Below, one piece after another: positions 13,171 through 25,544 of a DNA stretch of 64,000 nt. Location of the stretch: the NCBI RefSeq assembly GCF_019320115.1, contig NC_089593.1:36589835-36653834 (forward strand). Direction: 5' to 3'. The DNA comes from Miscanthus floridulus. Taxonomy: Eukaryota > Streptophyta > Magnoliopsida > Poales > Poaceae. Position numbers and translations under genes: made by a program. How positions within the stretch are numbered: position 1 is the first letter of the stretch; every line of letters starts with the position of its first letter. The notes below the pieces were generated by a model. The model ran no database searches. It was given only the letters and a program-made list of their open reading frames with translations, and had not been told where the DNA came from.

Positions 13171-15664
13171 TGTCGATGACTCTGGTACCCTCGCCACCGT
13201 TCCACACTGCCGCTGTCTGCCATAGTGCCAATGCCAGGCGCCAGAGCCATCGAGGTGCCACCTTTGGCTAACTAGTGAACTCGCTATGAGCCCACAAAGC
13301 CGTAGAGCCTCCTAGCAGCCCCGTTGAGCCACCCTAACACGAGAACACACGAGCTTGCCACTGGCGAGGAGTGCCACCATGGAAGGAGGAAGGGCCGCTA
13401 TGCCCCTTCGCCTAGACCTGCCTGCCCCTAGCGCACCGTGAACCAGAGAGGGAGGAGAGAGAGATGGACGCAATCCACCGTGGACCATGCCTGCGGTCCA
13501 TAGACCTGCATGGCGCTGTCCACCGTGGACCAACACCATGGACCCGAGCCTAGTAATGGCCCATCTGCGCCATGTGGCCGCTTGCCTATGTGACACATGT
13601 TCGGGCCCAGCCTGGCCTAGACCGACCCAACCTGGCCCAGACCGGCCCAACCTGGCCCATATCTAGCCCAAAGCCTAGTCCATTGGGCCCAGTCAAGCCT
13701 AGTGAACGTTGATCGGTCAACGCCGATCGAAGACCTAGTCCCACCTGTCAGTGACTAGATCCGCCTCGGCCAATCATGTGCTGCCACATGTCAGCCTCTG
13801 GTTTTTCCATTTTTTCTTTTTTAGAAAATGATTTAAACTTAGAAAATTCATAGAAATTTCATATGACCTCAAAAAAATGTGAAACTAGTGCCCAAAGTTT
13901 TCTAAAAATGAGCTCTACGTCATAGGCTTATGTTTGTGTGCATTTGGATCATTTAATTTCTGTTGCTTCTTTGTGATCATCTATAGGAGTCGCTTATTGT
14001 GGCTATATGTCTCATTTGGTAGACCTAGAGGAGCCACAGACTGAGGAGCCAAACCCTGACTACACTAAGGAGCTTGGAGATGACCTAGTATGTGCCACGT
14101 CCCACCCACCCTCATAGAATCCTATTAGACATGCTACAATGCAGATGCTAGTGCTTTACTTTTATGCAAATGATCTGTGATAGGTTGCGTGGTAGAGTTG
14201 CTTGTGAGCAATTACCTTGTCGCAACCTATACCCCTGCACACCTGCTGTTAGGTTAGATGCTCACTTACTTACTTGCTACTAGTTCTACTATGCATTATA
14301 TCTATGATGTGATGCTTGGTGGAGGATTGTATGTGAGTGGTCAAGGCACTGGGTGCCGAAAAATGTGGAAACAACCGGGGAGATCTTGGCATGCATTTTG
14401 GGTGTGTCGTGTGGGTTGAGTCAATCAAGCAGGATCTTATGACGAGTCATTGGGACAAGTCTTGCCAGGGGGTGTGACCTAGGCATCCCCTACGAGTGAT
14501 ACCTTTGGTGGGTGCATGTGAGATGAGGAGATCCCAGGGTGGAGTGTCTTTGTGGGAAGAAGCCCTGGGATGGAGGTGCCATCAAGGCATGGGGTGTTGG
14601 CTATCCCCTTTGAGAAGATATCCTGTTCGGCCCCCCCTAAGGACTGGTATGGGCGAGGGACGGATGCTGACTAGCTAGGACGGTGCCACTACTACTAGGT
14701 TGGAAGTGGATAGTGTAGGGAGGTACGGGCATATGGCCCACACCCTCCTAAGACAGCATAGTGACCTCTAGGGCTTGGTACTATGTCTCATAGTCTCAGC
14801 GTTTCAGTGGACTTCGAGGTGGCCCAGGGCCGAGTGGTAGGGTGGCATCGCACCGGTTGCAAGGTAGCCTGATATCAGCCTAGGTGGGGTACCGGCGATG
14901 ATGGTGATCTTGTGGTTCTAGGTGTACATGCTCTGCAGAGTTGATCGATCTATACATATAGCCGCATCCTTAGATATGGACATTCCTATGACCTACGCTT
15001 CCCTTGATTAGTGAGTGGAGTCCTTTCTTCTCTCCCCCTAGGTTCTTGTGTTGGTTTTTGGCTTTGGCCGATGAGGCAAGGTACGAGTGGGAGTCATCCT
15101 TATTGCCTAGAGAGTGTGAGAGTGGTGAGATGTGTGTGATAGGATGGGAGAACATGTGGATGAGATGGGTTGAAACTTGATGAATTATTTATTAAAACTT
15201 GACATACTCACATAGGAAAACTATAGCCACAAATAGGTCTTTTGCTCTACCCTTGCATTCCACTACCACAAAGCAAACGCAAAGCATAGGGTGGGAGCTA
15301 GTGGCCAGCACAAATCATACTGATAATTGTTTGACAAGTTCTGAGCCTGAGTATGACCACCAGGGAGACAATTAGGAGGATTAGTGGTCTTGTTCCAGCG
15401 CTCAAGTTTGGTTGAGAAGATGGAGTCGACGTCCACTGCCTATCTACTTGATGCTGTTCTGGTTGCTGTATGCTTTGTGTGATTCCACCAAGTGGCGATG
15501 TAGTAATGAGTAAACCTTGTTATTTGTACTCTCTTGAGATAGGTATTCGATGTATGACTGTGATATCGACTGTTATTTGATAATGTGATGGGATGAACAC
15601 CTAGGACTATCACATTATACTTTGAATCCATGGATTTCCCTTTGAGGAAATCAGGATCGTTTCA

Positions 15665-16295
15665 AGAAGCCCCAAGAGCAAGACAATATCAACCATGAAG
15701 GTGATGATTTGGGGATGAAGAAGAAGAAGAAGACAAGAAGAGGTGGAAGAGCAAATGCAAGGCATCCAATGCTTATACAAGATGCCAAGATGATGAGTAA
15801 GAATCAAGAAGAGAAGAAGGGGTATGCTCACATCAAGTGCTTCAGTGTGAAGATATGGGATACTTTGCCTCGGGGTGTCCTACCAAGCTTGAGAAGAAGG
15901 CTCAAGAAACTCATGAGAGGCAAGACAATGAGAAGCAACACATGAGTAAGGGAGAACAGGCTCAATCAAAGAAAGTTTGCTCCTCATGCCGGGAAAGGGG
16001 ACACATGGCTCATTCATGTTGCCTAGGTAATACTCCTAAGGCCATTTCAATTGATAATGATTCTATGCTTAGGAAGGATGGCAATGGTACCTCATTGGTT
16101 GTAATTACAAAATATCCCGTTATTCATACTAAGGCTATGCCTAAGTATGTTGCACCTAACTTGAGGAGGACCCAAACAAGTTTGGGTACCATTGAAAAGT
16201 GGATGATTCATTGTAGGTACCATTGGCATTGGAGGCTTGGTTCAAGTGCCATTCATTGTGTTGATCATGTGATTGAGCCAAGCATTGACAAGTGA
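15665..16295 (+). pseudogene. gag: Sirevirus copia gag, second part (broken)
   Basis: This continues the gag cut at 10991. The open frame 15837-16295 starts inside a knuckle remnant (CEDMGYFASGC, whose first CxxC pair is incomplete in this frame) and contains a full CCHC knuckle, CSSCRERGHMAHSC, separated by Lys/Glu/Gln-rich sequence. The first ~170 bases are Lys- and Gly-rich in another frame, so a frameshift separates them. Repeated knuckles are an RNA-binding feature of this gag type. No protease, integrase or RT follows. Confidence 0.75.
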
Positions 16296-19200
16296 TGATT
16301 ATTATCCCAATGCCATGACAACAAGTGAAGTCCAAATGTGCTACAACATACAAGTGCTATAATTCAAGTTGTGGTGATTTGTTGGAAATATTTGATGGCT
16401 TGCATATATGAGAGTGGAAGCTTGCTATGGATGATCATGAGCTAACCGAGGTATATCTCTTGTTGATCATTTTATTTGTAAATATGCAATGTTGCTTGCT
16501 ATAAGATTGTTGAATGGATAAATTCTTAGTAATCAAATTTGGATTGATTTGAATTGGATAAATTTATAAGATAACATTTAGTAAGTGGATTGAATGGATA
16601 TATGTATTGTGAAAGCATTCAAACAAGTTGATTTCAAGTTTGATTCAATTTGAAGAAGTATAGCTCAATTGGTTGAAATCTGTCCTATATTTGAAAATCT
16701 GAGTGAGCTGTGATCTTAGCCATGTTTGAGTTATCAAAACTTATTGGATTGGCATGAAAATTGGTGTACATGCTGTAGACTTATGGTATAAGATGCTGTG
16801 TAAATTTTATGAGAATTATATACGAGATGCTTCGGTTTTGGAGTAGATCTTGTCAGCTATAGTGCAGAAGTTTTAAGCATAGAGCAGTGGTGGAAGATTT
16901 GATTCCTGGCAGTTCATGTGAGGTCAAATGAAGCTCAAACTTTTACAGCTGCTAAATGACTTAGTGAAGCACATCTCCACCAAATTTCATGGCATTTGGA
17001 TCTGTACATTGGGAGTTATGTATTATTCTTTAAAGGGTACATAATCTGCTAGAAAAGTGACAAATGTTGGATTGATCTAGAGTCACTTTGATTGAAAAAT
17101 CCTCAAGTTGAAAACAAATTTATAAGTGATTGATGGACCTAAGTTTGGTTTTGAGATAATCTATAAGCATGTCAAACAATGAGTATAAGGCCATTTGATT
17201 CTAGAGTATACTTGGCACACATTTGGTACTCAAGTTGAAGATCAAGATCAAACTCAAGATAAAGATGAGGTTTAAGTTCTAGTGATTATTGAAGATCATT
17301 TGGTAGAAAAAAAGGATTTAAACAAGTAGAAAGAAAAGGACTTAAAGAAAGATTCAAGGTTTGACATCAAGTTAAGTCCATCATTTGGATCAATCAACCA
17401 AGTCATTTCAAGTGAGTGTCATGGATGGTTCTTTGGAGAGAGGTCACTTCTCCCTAGTGTAGGGGCTTGCCGCCTATGTGTAGGTAAACCAATTATGGTA
17501 CTTAGATGGCTAATATGGAAGTGGTGATCTGAGGAACATTTAAGATGCTTAGTTGAAGCAATCAAAAGGGTTGATCAAGAAAAGCAAGCAACACCCAAAA
17601 GAGAGCAATTCATGAATATTCAAGTGGTATTCTCATGCAAGCATTGACAAAATAAGAAGCAAGCCAACCACAGCTCAAGATAGTGCACTTGATCATTAGT
17701 GGTTCTTAAATCATATGGGTGAAGAATGGATTCTATCTATGATGATTGGTCTTGACCCAGCTATAATTTAGACTTCACATTGCTATTGCGGAGCTTAATT
17801 GGAATCTAATGACTATCCTCTACTCCAAGATAGCAAAGGTATCATTAAAATGTGCATGATCATTTCATCCCTTACTAATATACGGTTAGTGCATATAGTA
17901 CATGCTTCATAGGATAATGCATAACAAATGAAATGTTTAAATTCATAGCCTACCACTATTGCTTGTTTGATTAATTGATCTAGTGGTAGTGTATGAGTTT
18001 GTTCATGAGCTAGTGAACCCAAGTGCTTGATTTAATTTGGATTGCCAACAAGTGACAAGTACAACATTAGCAAGATAACCCTTGCAAGATGTGTGAAGAA
18101 GCTTGTCATTGGTTCAAACCGGACTTGGAAGCTTAGGCAACTCAATTTGGTTCAAGTCAACATTAAAAACTCATGGTAGTGACAAGAGTACAAGAACAAG
18201 ACAACAATGCAAATGGATATCTAGTTTGGTTGTTTCAAGTGGTATCTAGACTTAATTAATTTATCAAGTGGTATTCACAAGTGGTGTCTAGATCAACTTA
18301 CTAGTGATATCCTACAAGTGGTACTCATGAAGATAGCAAATGTTCAAGAAATGGTCAAAATTGACAAATCCAACAAGTGTTTCCATGGTAGCAAACTCTT
18401 TCAAATGGTATCACATTTTTACATGTGGTATCAATCATATAAGATGGTGGTTCCACAGGTGATCCTCAACTTTAAGTGATCATCAAGTAAAGCAAGTTCC
18501 CTCACATACAAGAGCTCAAGTTTAGAAAATAGATGACCCGTGCTATGACATAGGGGGAGGTGTCCCACCGATTGGTATCAAGGTCAAAGATCCTATGTGT
18601 GGTATCTCAAGAGCTATCCAAATGGTGTCATTCCAACATATGAAGTGGTGTCCATAAAAAATGTAAGATTCAAGTGTCAACCATGTATCCCTAGTACCAC
18701 CTTTTGTATCAAGTGATGCACACCTTTTATGGAAATTAATGACAAAGGGGGAGAGATTGGTACAAAGATATGAAATATGCAAGAGGCATTAGGGAGAAGT
18801 TGGATTTGAACATGGACATGGACAAAGAGGGAGCAACATTAAAAAATGGAGAAGGATCAAAATTCTTGGATAAGAGAAGCACACAAGTAGGGGAGCAAGC
18901 TCATGAACTTTGATTGATTGCATTTGATATGTATATATTCATGTGCTTGCTTACATTGCATACATTTTTAAATTTGATATGTATGCTTGTGTGTTGTATG
19001 CTAGTTATAGAACTTGATTGATGGTTTGATAACTAGCATGCATAGGATGGTAGCTAGACTTGTATTTCTATATGTGGTACTAGAACATTGCTTATAATGT
19101 TGATCTCACGGAGTTTCTAGTGTTTTTGTTGTCAAGCTACTCATGATGCTAAGGATGGTGTTAAAAAGTGCAACTCTGATTGGTATCACGCATCAAAGGA

Positions 19201-19436
19201 TAATTCTTTACACCTTAGCATCATTGGTAGTAATTACTCTCACACAATTCCAGTCTATGCATATGTGCGAGCTTCAAACCAAACCTCTAGCACATATGTA
19301 GGGGTAGCTAATACTACCAATTCAGGTTTATGGTACTTGTCCAAAATCATTTACACATAGTAAAATTGCTTAGGCAAGCAACATGAATCCAAAAGAGCTT
19401 AACTTCTATATCTTTGTAGAGTTATCATCAATTACC
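16296..19436 (+). mobile_element. Non-coding 3' interior of the Sirevirus element; pol absent
   Basis: About 3.1 kb of AT-rich sequence with no integrase, RT or RNase H motif on either strand. It seems to join gag directly to the 3' untranslated region, so pol was lost by deletion or never present in this derivative. From about 17620 to 18660 the phrase AAGTGGTATC and variants recur (described separately). Purine tracts AGGGGGAGG (18553-18561) and AAAGGGGGAGAGA (from about 18743) resemble the multiple polypurine tracts reported for Sireviruses. Confidence 0.6.
18234..18655 (+). repeat. Reiterated TGGTATC-like motif
   Basis: TGGTATC occurs about five times between 18239 and 18603, with further variants TGGTATT, TGGTGTC and TGGTACT, mostly preceded by CAAG or AA and spaced about 15-40 bases where dense. 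TGGTATC is also the core of this element's primer-binding site. The meaning is unknown. Confidence 0.6.
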
Positions 19437-19451
19437 TAAAAAGAGGGAGAT
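19437..19451 (+). other. Polypurine tract before the Sirevirus 3' LTR
   Basis: A purine-rich run containing AAAAAGAGGGAGA directly precedes the LTR start TGAAAGATCC. It is the expected plus-strand priming site and fixes the LTR boundary. Confidence 0.75.
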
Positions 19452-19848
19452 TGAAAGATCCTTCTTTGGTTTTGGAAATTGAGTGACAACCTTTGGTGGA
19501 CTAATATGTGTTTGAATGAGATACACATGTGATTAGTCCACAAGTACATCAAGTGTGAGCAACCTTTGCCATGGAGGTGAAATGGCTTGGAGATGTTGCA
19601 AAGCTCAAACATGTGATGAAGGAGCTCATTGCATATGAGACATGACATGGAGTCATGTGATCAAGGTGGAGAAGATCAAGACAAGACTTGGCTTGATGGA
19701 CTAGTTGCAAGTGCAAAGGTCAAGTTGAGTGATAACTTGGCGCCGGTGGACCGAGGCAACAGTGAAGAGCAAGTGAAGTCAAGATCGATGAACCAATACG
19801 GTCACATGATGATATGAAGTGGATCATATCATTTGTGATATGGTTGGT
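19452..19848 (+). repeat. Sirevirus 3' LTR, first ~400 bases
   Basis: Matches 3161-3553 of the 5' LTR with scattered differences, then breaks off abruptly at TGGTTGGT, where an unrelated sequence beginning TGTTGGTATT starts. The remainder of the LTR is not seen in the window, so a later insertion most likely separates the two halves. Confidence 0.8.
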
Positions 19849-20683
19849 TGTTGGTATTTATTAACTTGTCACTTGTTTTAAGTAGCCACCTAATGTTGTT
19901 GACATTTCTTAACATCACTTTTGCTAAGTTGTCATCCCTAGCTATGATGCTAGAAATGCTTGTTGGTACTACCTAGTGCCACTTCAAGAATGACACTATG
20001 AAGTACTTTAGTATTTTATGTGTCTAGAAATAATATATACATGAAAAGGATCTAGAAGCGCACAGATAATATACCATGGTAGCACTTTATCCGGGAGTAT
20101 TCCAGATATTATTATTTATATTTTTACCACAAGAAAGGATTGGCGGTTGGAATATATTGATAACTTATACACATGATGGAGAAATAAACCACAACCAATA
20201 TTCTACTCACAACAGGGGTAAGTCAAGAGATAAATGTATGTCAATAGTAAGTAATGATAAATGATAAATAATCACTCATAGTACTTCTTTCTATGGCATT
20301 AGCATGGCTAAGTAGAATATTAGAGGAATAATTCCAAAGTCATTCTTAATTACAAGTCAAAGCATATGTTGATTAGTGCAATTACACTTAGAAGTCATGG
20401 CTAAGATCAACTTCATATCTACACATAAGGGATATTACTAAGGAAGATTAAGAACAGAGCTTGTCTTCCTTCATAACTAGATCCTACTTGTCCTATATTT
20501 GGGGAGTGGAAAACTTTTGATTTTAGCATTTTAAGATGAAAACTCTGGATGTCAAGTTTCTCTTAGAATAAAGTCATTGCATATTCTATTTACCATATCA
20601 TAACTTGCAACAACTTAGAAAAGTATCATGCTTTTGCAATCCACAAGTGTCAAGCTTTTAGGATGAGATATTTTTAGCCAACA
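19849..20683 (-). repeat. Putative 3' LTR of the Athila-type element
   Basis: On the minus strand this segment starts TGTTGGCTAA and ends AAATACCAACA, giving the TGTTGG...CCAACA ends seen in the related LTR at 33390-52477. A block around 20040-20220 (ATACCATGGTAGCACTT through ACAGGGGTAAG) aligns with 33540-33710 of that LTR. The outer end at 19849 is firm because it interrupts the Sirevirus LTR; the inner end at 20683 is a guess from the inverted repeat. A primer-site-like sequence lies inside it at 19935-19952. Confidence 0.5.
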
Positions 20684-21540
20684 CACTTAAATCTTAGGGA
20701 ATACTAAGTTACAGCCTAGGCACGGATGAATTACAGACAAAGCAACTATTCATCATTTCAACAAGAGAGAAACTAAACATTCTTAAGTCACATATGAGAG
20801 TGGAAATCATTTTTTGGTCATATCTCATTATTTTTAAGATAATAAAATAACTAAAAGAAATGTGATATACAAGTTACCTCTGTGGGAGTCCTCCCCCAAG
20901 CTAGCTCCTGACTTACAGTCCATGGTTCAGCAAGAAACGCCGCTAGCTGGTGGATGCTGTAGCCTGGTTTGTGATTCATGGCCTCCTTTTGAGCGTGCTA
21001 GGAGGCTCCCCCAAGCTTGTCTTAAGGTGCCATCAAGATAACAAGACAACCATACTTGGGGTCAAAAGTTTTTATTATTATTATCATCATTATTATCTTT
21101 ATTATTATTATTATTTTAATCAAGGTTTACCAAACAAGTTTTCATCTCAGTTGTCATCTCAAAGATTTACCCTCATGAAGTTGATAAATTCTTGCAAGGG
21201 TCAGTCCATATGATCAACCAAACTCTACACTAGCAGTTTTAGTTCAAAGATCAAACTAGACGCCATGTCTAATTTGATAAAGGCAGGCTTATTAACCTAA
21301 GCATCATGCTTAATTTAAAAGATGTATGACCAACGCCCAAACCAAAACATACCAGTGTAGAGAAAGGAAGCATGACAAGATAAATAAGATTCATCCAACA
21401 GAGGCGAAGACATTGAATGGTGAATAAGAGAACCAAAGATTTTTTTAATTATTATTATAGTTTTATTATCTAATCATAAATATGAAGGATAACTACCAAT
21501 GTACCTCCGGTAAGGACTCACCTTTTTAAAGTCCAATGAG
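20684..21540 (-). mobile_element. 3' untranslated part of the Athila-type element
   Basis: No open frame of note. Two purine tracts read CTTGGGGGAG on the minus strand (within 20891-20905 and 21008-21020), as often seen in the 3' region of grass Athila elements. An (ATT)n microsatellite is listed separately. The region joins protease-end sequence to 3' sequence with no RT, RNase H or integrase, so pol is deleted. Confidence 0.5.
21066..21117. repeat. (ATT)n microsatellite
   Basis: About 50 bases of TTA/TTATTATCA repeats, with a few interruptions, inside the untranslated part of the Athila-type element. Confidence 0.85.
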
Positions 21541-21556
21541 CAGGACTCTTCTCCTT

Positions 21557-22187
21557 TCACTTTTTGCTTGATGGAGGTACATTCGTGTCCGGAGAAGTAG
21601 ATGTGGATGTTGGCGCTTCTACCTGCCATACCTGTTTGATCCCTTTACGTGGTTGTTTCTTGGGCCGGTTTGTTTTAACATGTTTATGCATTTTAAACCC
21701 ATTGAATGGGTATCTCATTGTTTGCCCTTGAATATGAAAGCTAACATGCCCTGATCCCACGTGTAAGACTGCATTTGTAGTGTTAAGAAATGGTCTCCCT
21801 AAGAGGAGGGTACTTCCTCATTGTGGCCCTTGTCTAGAACAACGAAGTTCATGTGGATATACGTGTCTTGAATTTTCACCAAGATGTCCATGGCTAATCC
21901 CTCAGGATTTCATAAAGTTTGATCTGCCATCTGTAGTCGGAAATGTGAAGTGGACAAAGTTCCACCTAGTGTTTTATGATATGTTACGTTGGACATGATG
22001 TTGATGCTTGCTCCAAGGTCGCAGAAGGCATTGTGGAAGACATGTGGGCCAATTGAGCATGTAATTGTTGGGAGGCTAGGATCTTCTTTCTTGGCAATGA
22101 ATGGTGGATCTACAAAATAAATGTGGTTTTTCCGACATAGAGGCTTATCGAACCTTGTTGAGACCATTTTAACAGATTTGAGAGAAG
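21557..22187 (-). pseudogene. pol: Athila-type protease region (broken, pol missing)
   Basis: Minus-strand frames 21910-22167 and 21557-21760 carry the protease. The active-site motif reads CDLGASINIMS, the D-L-G-A form typical of Athila proteases. It is followed by VGSGHVSFHIQGQTMRYPF, the usual stretch after the protease fold. A frameshift separates the two frames. The upstream neighbour is the gag at 30827-32150, split off by the Tekay-like insertion at 22188. Downstream, RT, RNase H and integrase are absent. The product would have processed Gag. Confidence 0.75.
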
Positions 22188-25100
22188 TGTAACACCCTAA
22201 AATTTGAATTTTTGGAAATAGAGCTAAAAAGATTTAATTTAGATTTTTTGTGCTCATAAAATATAGGAAAATAAAATTTTCATTTAATTAAAAATTCATC
22301 ATAAGGTTTAGCAACATGTTTGTGCATACATGCCCTTGCATTTGATTTATTTGGTTGAGTGGGTTTGATTCAAATTGAAAACATTCAAAATGCTTTTGGA
22401 AAAAAATTAGGAATGGCTTTGAAGTAAAAGAAAATCTAAAAATAAAAGAATTTAAAAGGTTGTAAAATTTATTTTTTGAGAACTTACTAAAATTTGTCAC
22501 TTTTAGTTAAGTTGAAAATGTATATTTGGAAACATATTCGAATTTGATTTGGTTTACATTTGAATTTGGTTTTTAAAACAAAATAGAAAAGGATTTGGAA
22601 AAAAAAAGAGAAAACCCTCTCTCCTCCCCTCTTTCCCTTTCCCCTGCTTTCGGCCCAGACGGCCTGCCTCGCTCGTGGCCCATTCTCGTCCCATGTGGCC
22701 GTGGCCCGTCTCCTCCCGCCGGCCCACTCGCGCATGCTCCCTTCTATGCCGCTCCGCAGCCCAGCTCAGCAGCTAGCCGACCCAACTAGGCCAACGCCGT
22801 TGTTTCCTTTCTCCCCGCCTCCTTCCACTGACACGCCTGGCCCCCATGTCAAATGCTCCTTCTTCCCCACCGTTCCAAACCCGGACTCCTTCGCCGGTGT
22901 TCATGTCCAGCTGCTTGACGCCTCCCCCTTGGTAGCTTGCGCCTTACGCTGCCTGGCCCCATATAAGCTGAGCCGCACCCTACGCTACCTCCCTACTCTG
23001 CCCTCGAGCACCAGCAGCCACCTTCGCCAAGTAGCCTTTGCCCTAGCGAGCTCGCGCTACCGTTCGCCGTCGCCAGCCAAGCACAGCGCCCGCCTTGCTC
23101 CTTCTCTGCCGCTGAGGTATCCCTAGGTGAGCTCACCTCAACCTCCTCTTCCACTATGTGCTTTTCCCATAAAAAATCGTGCACCATAGGTCATGTTCCG
23201 GGCTTCGCCGACGCTGGCCATGGCGCGCCACCGCGCTGGCTTTATTGTTCCGGCCGGCCATGCTCCCTCTCTTCAGCCTGATTTAATCTCCACCGCCCGT
23301 ATCTAATCCGACGTCCGAGGATGGCCGATACCCCTTCGTCTTGATATTTTGCAAAAGAGCCCTTATAAATATTTGAGACTTAACCTGCAGTCCAAAATGT
23401 TTTCCTCGATTCCGTTTTCTTCTTTTGAAAGCGTACTTTGTGTCAGTTAGATTGAAAATACGTTTTCAGCTATTTACAGTTCTACCACTAGATTTGTTTA
23501 GGCCATAACTTTTCCGTTTTAACTATGATTTGACCCGTTCAAATTGCGTTAGGTTCATAATTTCATAATCTACATGTTCATACTACTGTTAAGTAGGTTT
23601 TTAAATTTTAAAATTCGAGGTTATATTTAATCTATTATTTTATTAAAGGAAATCTTGTTTAAATCATATATTCTACGTTTTAACTCCGTTTTAGCCCATT
23701 CAAGTTGCGTTAGATTCATAGCGACGAGATCTACATGTTAGTAATGGTGTTTATCATATTACTATTTCTAAAATTTCATGGTTTAGATCATATCTTGACT
23801 AATAATTATGCAACTGGGTTGTATAAATAAAATATGATTTGTTTTACTTTAGTATTATAATTCAAACCTAAATTTGACTTAATTTATATTATCTATAAAA
23901 TATCTTATATATGTTTTTATATAATTAAAACACATGGAGCTAATAGTTTTATGAGTAGATCTTTTGGTAGTTGTATCTTTTCAACTGTAGCTCCGATTAG
24001 AGTGCTTCTTGCGACTATGTGTTTGTAGCGATGTGTAGAAGCGTGTTTCAAACTCTTTTAGTCATTTTTCTATGATTGGTGTACTATTCAGATTTAGTTC
24101 TATTGTTTGCTTTATGTATGATTTTATGGATGCTTGTGTGGTGCTTTATGATTATGTCCAGTCGGTAAGATATACGTGGTGATCAAGAAGAAGAAGAATG
24201 TTGAAGATTAAAGCTTACCGAAGGATCGGTGTTTTAAGGCAAGTATAGCATAGGACCATCCTTGTTGCCTATTCACCGTTAATCACTTAATTCATATTGC
24301 ATGTGTCTATCTTGACTGCCACTGTGGATATCCTAGATATTTGATGTCTTGTATCTTGATACCTATGGGGTATTGCATTGGGTAGTATAATACTAGTGCT
24401 CAATCAAAGACCCTGATCTTGTAACTTGACTAATGGATTATGCAGTGAACACTAAAAGTTGTTTTTTAGCAACATGGAACAAGGGGGCTAGAGTATCGGG
24501 TTATTTTATGGTGCTCTAGATTCCTCTCCCTAAGGACTTATCTGTAAGTGATCATCCGAGACTTATAGTACAACTGTGAGGGCTATATGGCTCTAGCTTT
24601 AGCTTAGTATGAGGATCTTTTTCTAGCTTGTTAGTGGTTACCTTTATTGGCATAAGAATGGCTTGCCAAATCGGGTATAGGACAGCCTCTACTCTTATGT
24701 GTATTGCCATGATGGAATCGTGCCATTCGACAGGGGGGGGGTTCCTATATCTGTTTGCCGAGTGAATCTAATGGCCCTAACTTGTTAGACAAACCTTTGA
24801 AAGGCTTCATAGTGAACCCTGCCGACCTTCCTTGGAAGTGGGTCAAGAGATTAGCTATCTAGGGCGAAAGGGTAAATCATGACTCACAGTGATAGTGTAC
24901 AACCTCTACAGAGTGTAAAATTGGTATATCATCCGTGCTCATGGTCACGAGCGGCCTTGGAACATTTACGGAATAGATGATCATTAATGGTTAATGATGA
25001 TGAACACTGATGAACATTGATGATAAAGATGCTCCCTAATGATTAATTGTTTATGCTATTCATTTTCATGTTTACTTGATCATGTGTTTATATGGGCTTG

Positions 25101-25529
25101 AGATAAACTTGTTGCTACTCCTATGCTAAAATTGTGATCATTAAAAGCTAATCGCAGTTAAACCAGTGTCAGCCTTTTGAGCCTCATGAACCCCGTGTTA
25201 TATTTGTTGAGTACGACATGTACTTACGCTTGCTTTATTTTTCACATATTTGGATAAAAATCCTGGATGAGTACCAGATTGCTAGAGTTTGGAGGAATTA
25301 GGCTTGGGATCAACAAGTCTGTTGTCCCTGTGGAATTAGAGTCTTCACCCAAAGATCGGAGTTATCTTTTCGTTGTTTGCTATCTAAGGTTATATGCTTT
25401 ATATTAAGTACGTTATATATTGAGCATTGTCTTTTGACATTACCCTTATTTATAGCTATATGTGAGATTTGACTTCCTAGCCTCACATATGATGCGTATC
25501 TAGTTTTGTTCTTAAAATCGGGTGCTACA
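22188..25529 (+). repeat. 5' LTR of the Tekay-like element
   Basis: 3342 bases. It comprises an AT-rich head, a GC-rich block (about 22615-23300) and an AT-rich tail. It aligns throughout with 27502-30826; about nine or ten differences are visible in the first 270 bases. Open frames in the GC block (for example 22695-23126) recur in the other LTR but lack recognisable protein features. Confidence 0.92.
23364..23371 (+). promoter_or_regulatory. TATA box in the 5' LTR
   Basis: TATAAATA after the GC-rich block, conserved at the matching place in the 3' LTR (28676-28683). Probable start of element transcription. Confidence 0.55.
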
Positions 25530-25532
25530 AAG

Positions 25533-25544
25533 TGGTATCAGAGC
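25533..25544 (+). other. Primer-binding site, initiator tRNA-Met
   Basis: TGGTATCAGAGC, a perfect match to the usual initiator-Met complement, three bases after the LTR end. Confidence 0.92.

Larger units (their letters stand above)
10992..15664 (+). mobile_element. Solo LTR of family X, 4.67 kb
   Basis: The segment begins TGTAACAACC and ends ATCGTTTCA, with the exact five-base duplication AGAAG on both sides (10987-10991 and 15665-15669). It interrupts one gag gene whose two halves lie directly outside. The right third matches 1080-2788. No second LTR or internal region is visible, so I call it a solo LTR, unusually long for one. A GC-rich middle (about 11400-13790) carries chance open frames on both strands; the rest is AT-rich and non-coding. 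Confidence 0.85.

Noticed and set aside
11672..13271. Many open frames on both strands
   Set aside because: GC-rich core of the family X LTR; no conserved protein features, and several frames overlap each other.
18234..18655. CRISPR-like array
   Set aside because: Repeats are only 7-10 bases, imperfect and unevenly spaced, in a plant retrotransposon.
22695..23126. 143-codon frame, with a counterpart at 28007-28342
   Set aside because: Repeated only because both LTRs carry the same GC-rich block; the frames are of different length and rich in Pro/Ser/Leu without a domain.
25533..25544. Possible tRNA-Met gene fragments here and at 2791, 9437 and 46003
   Set aside because: These are 12-13 base primer-binding sites directly after LTR ends; no tRNA cloverleaf surrounds them.
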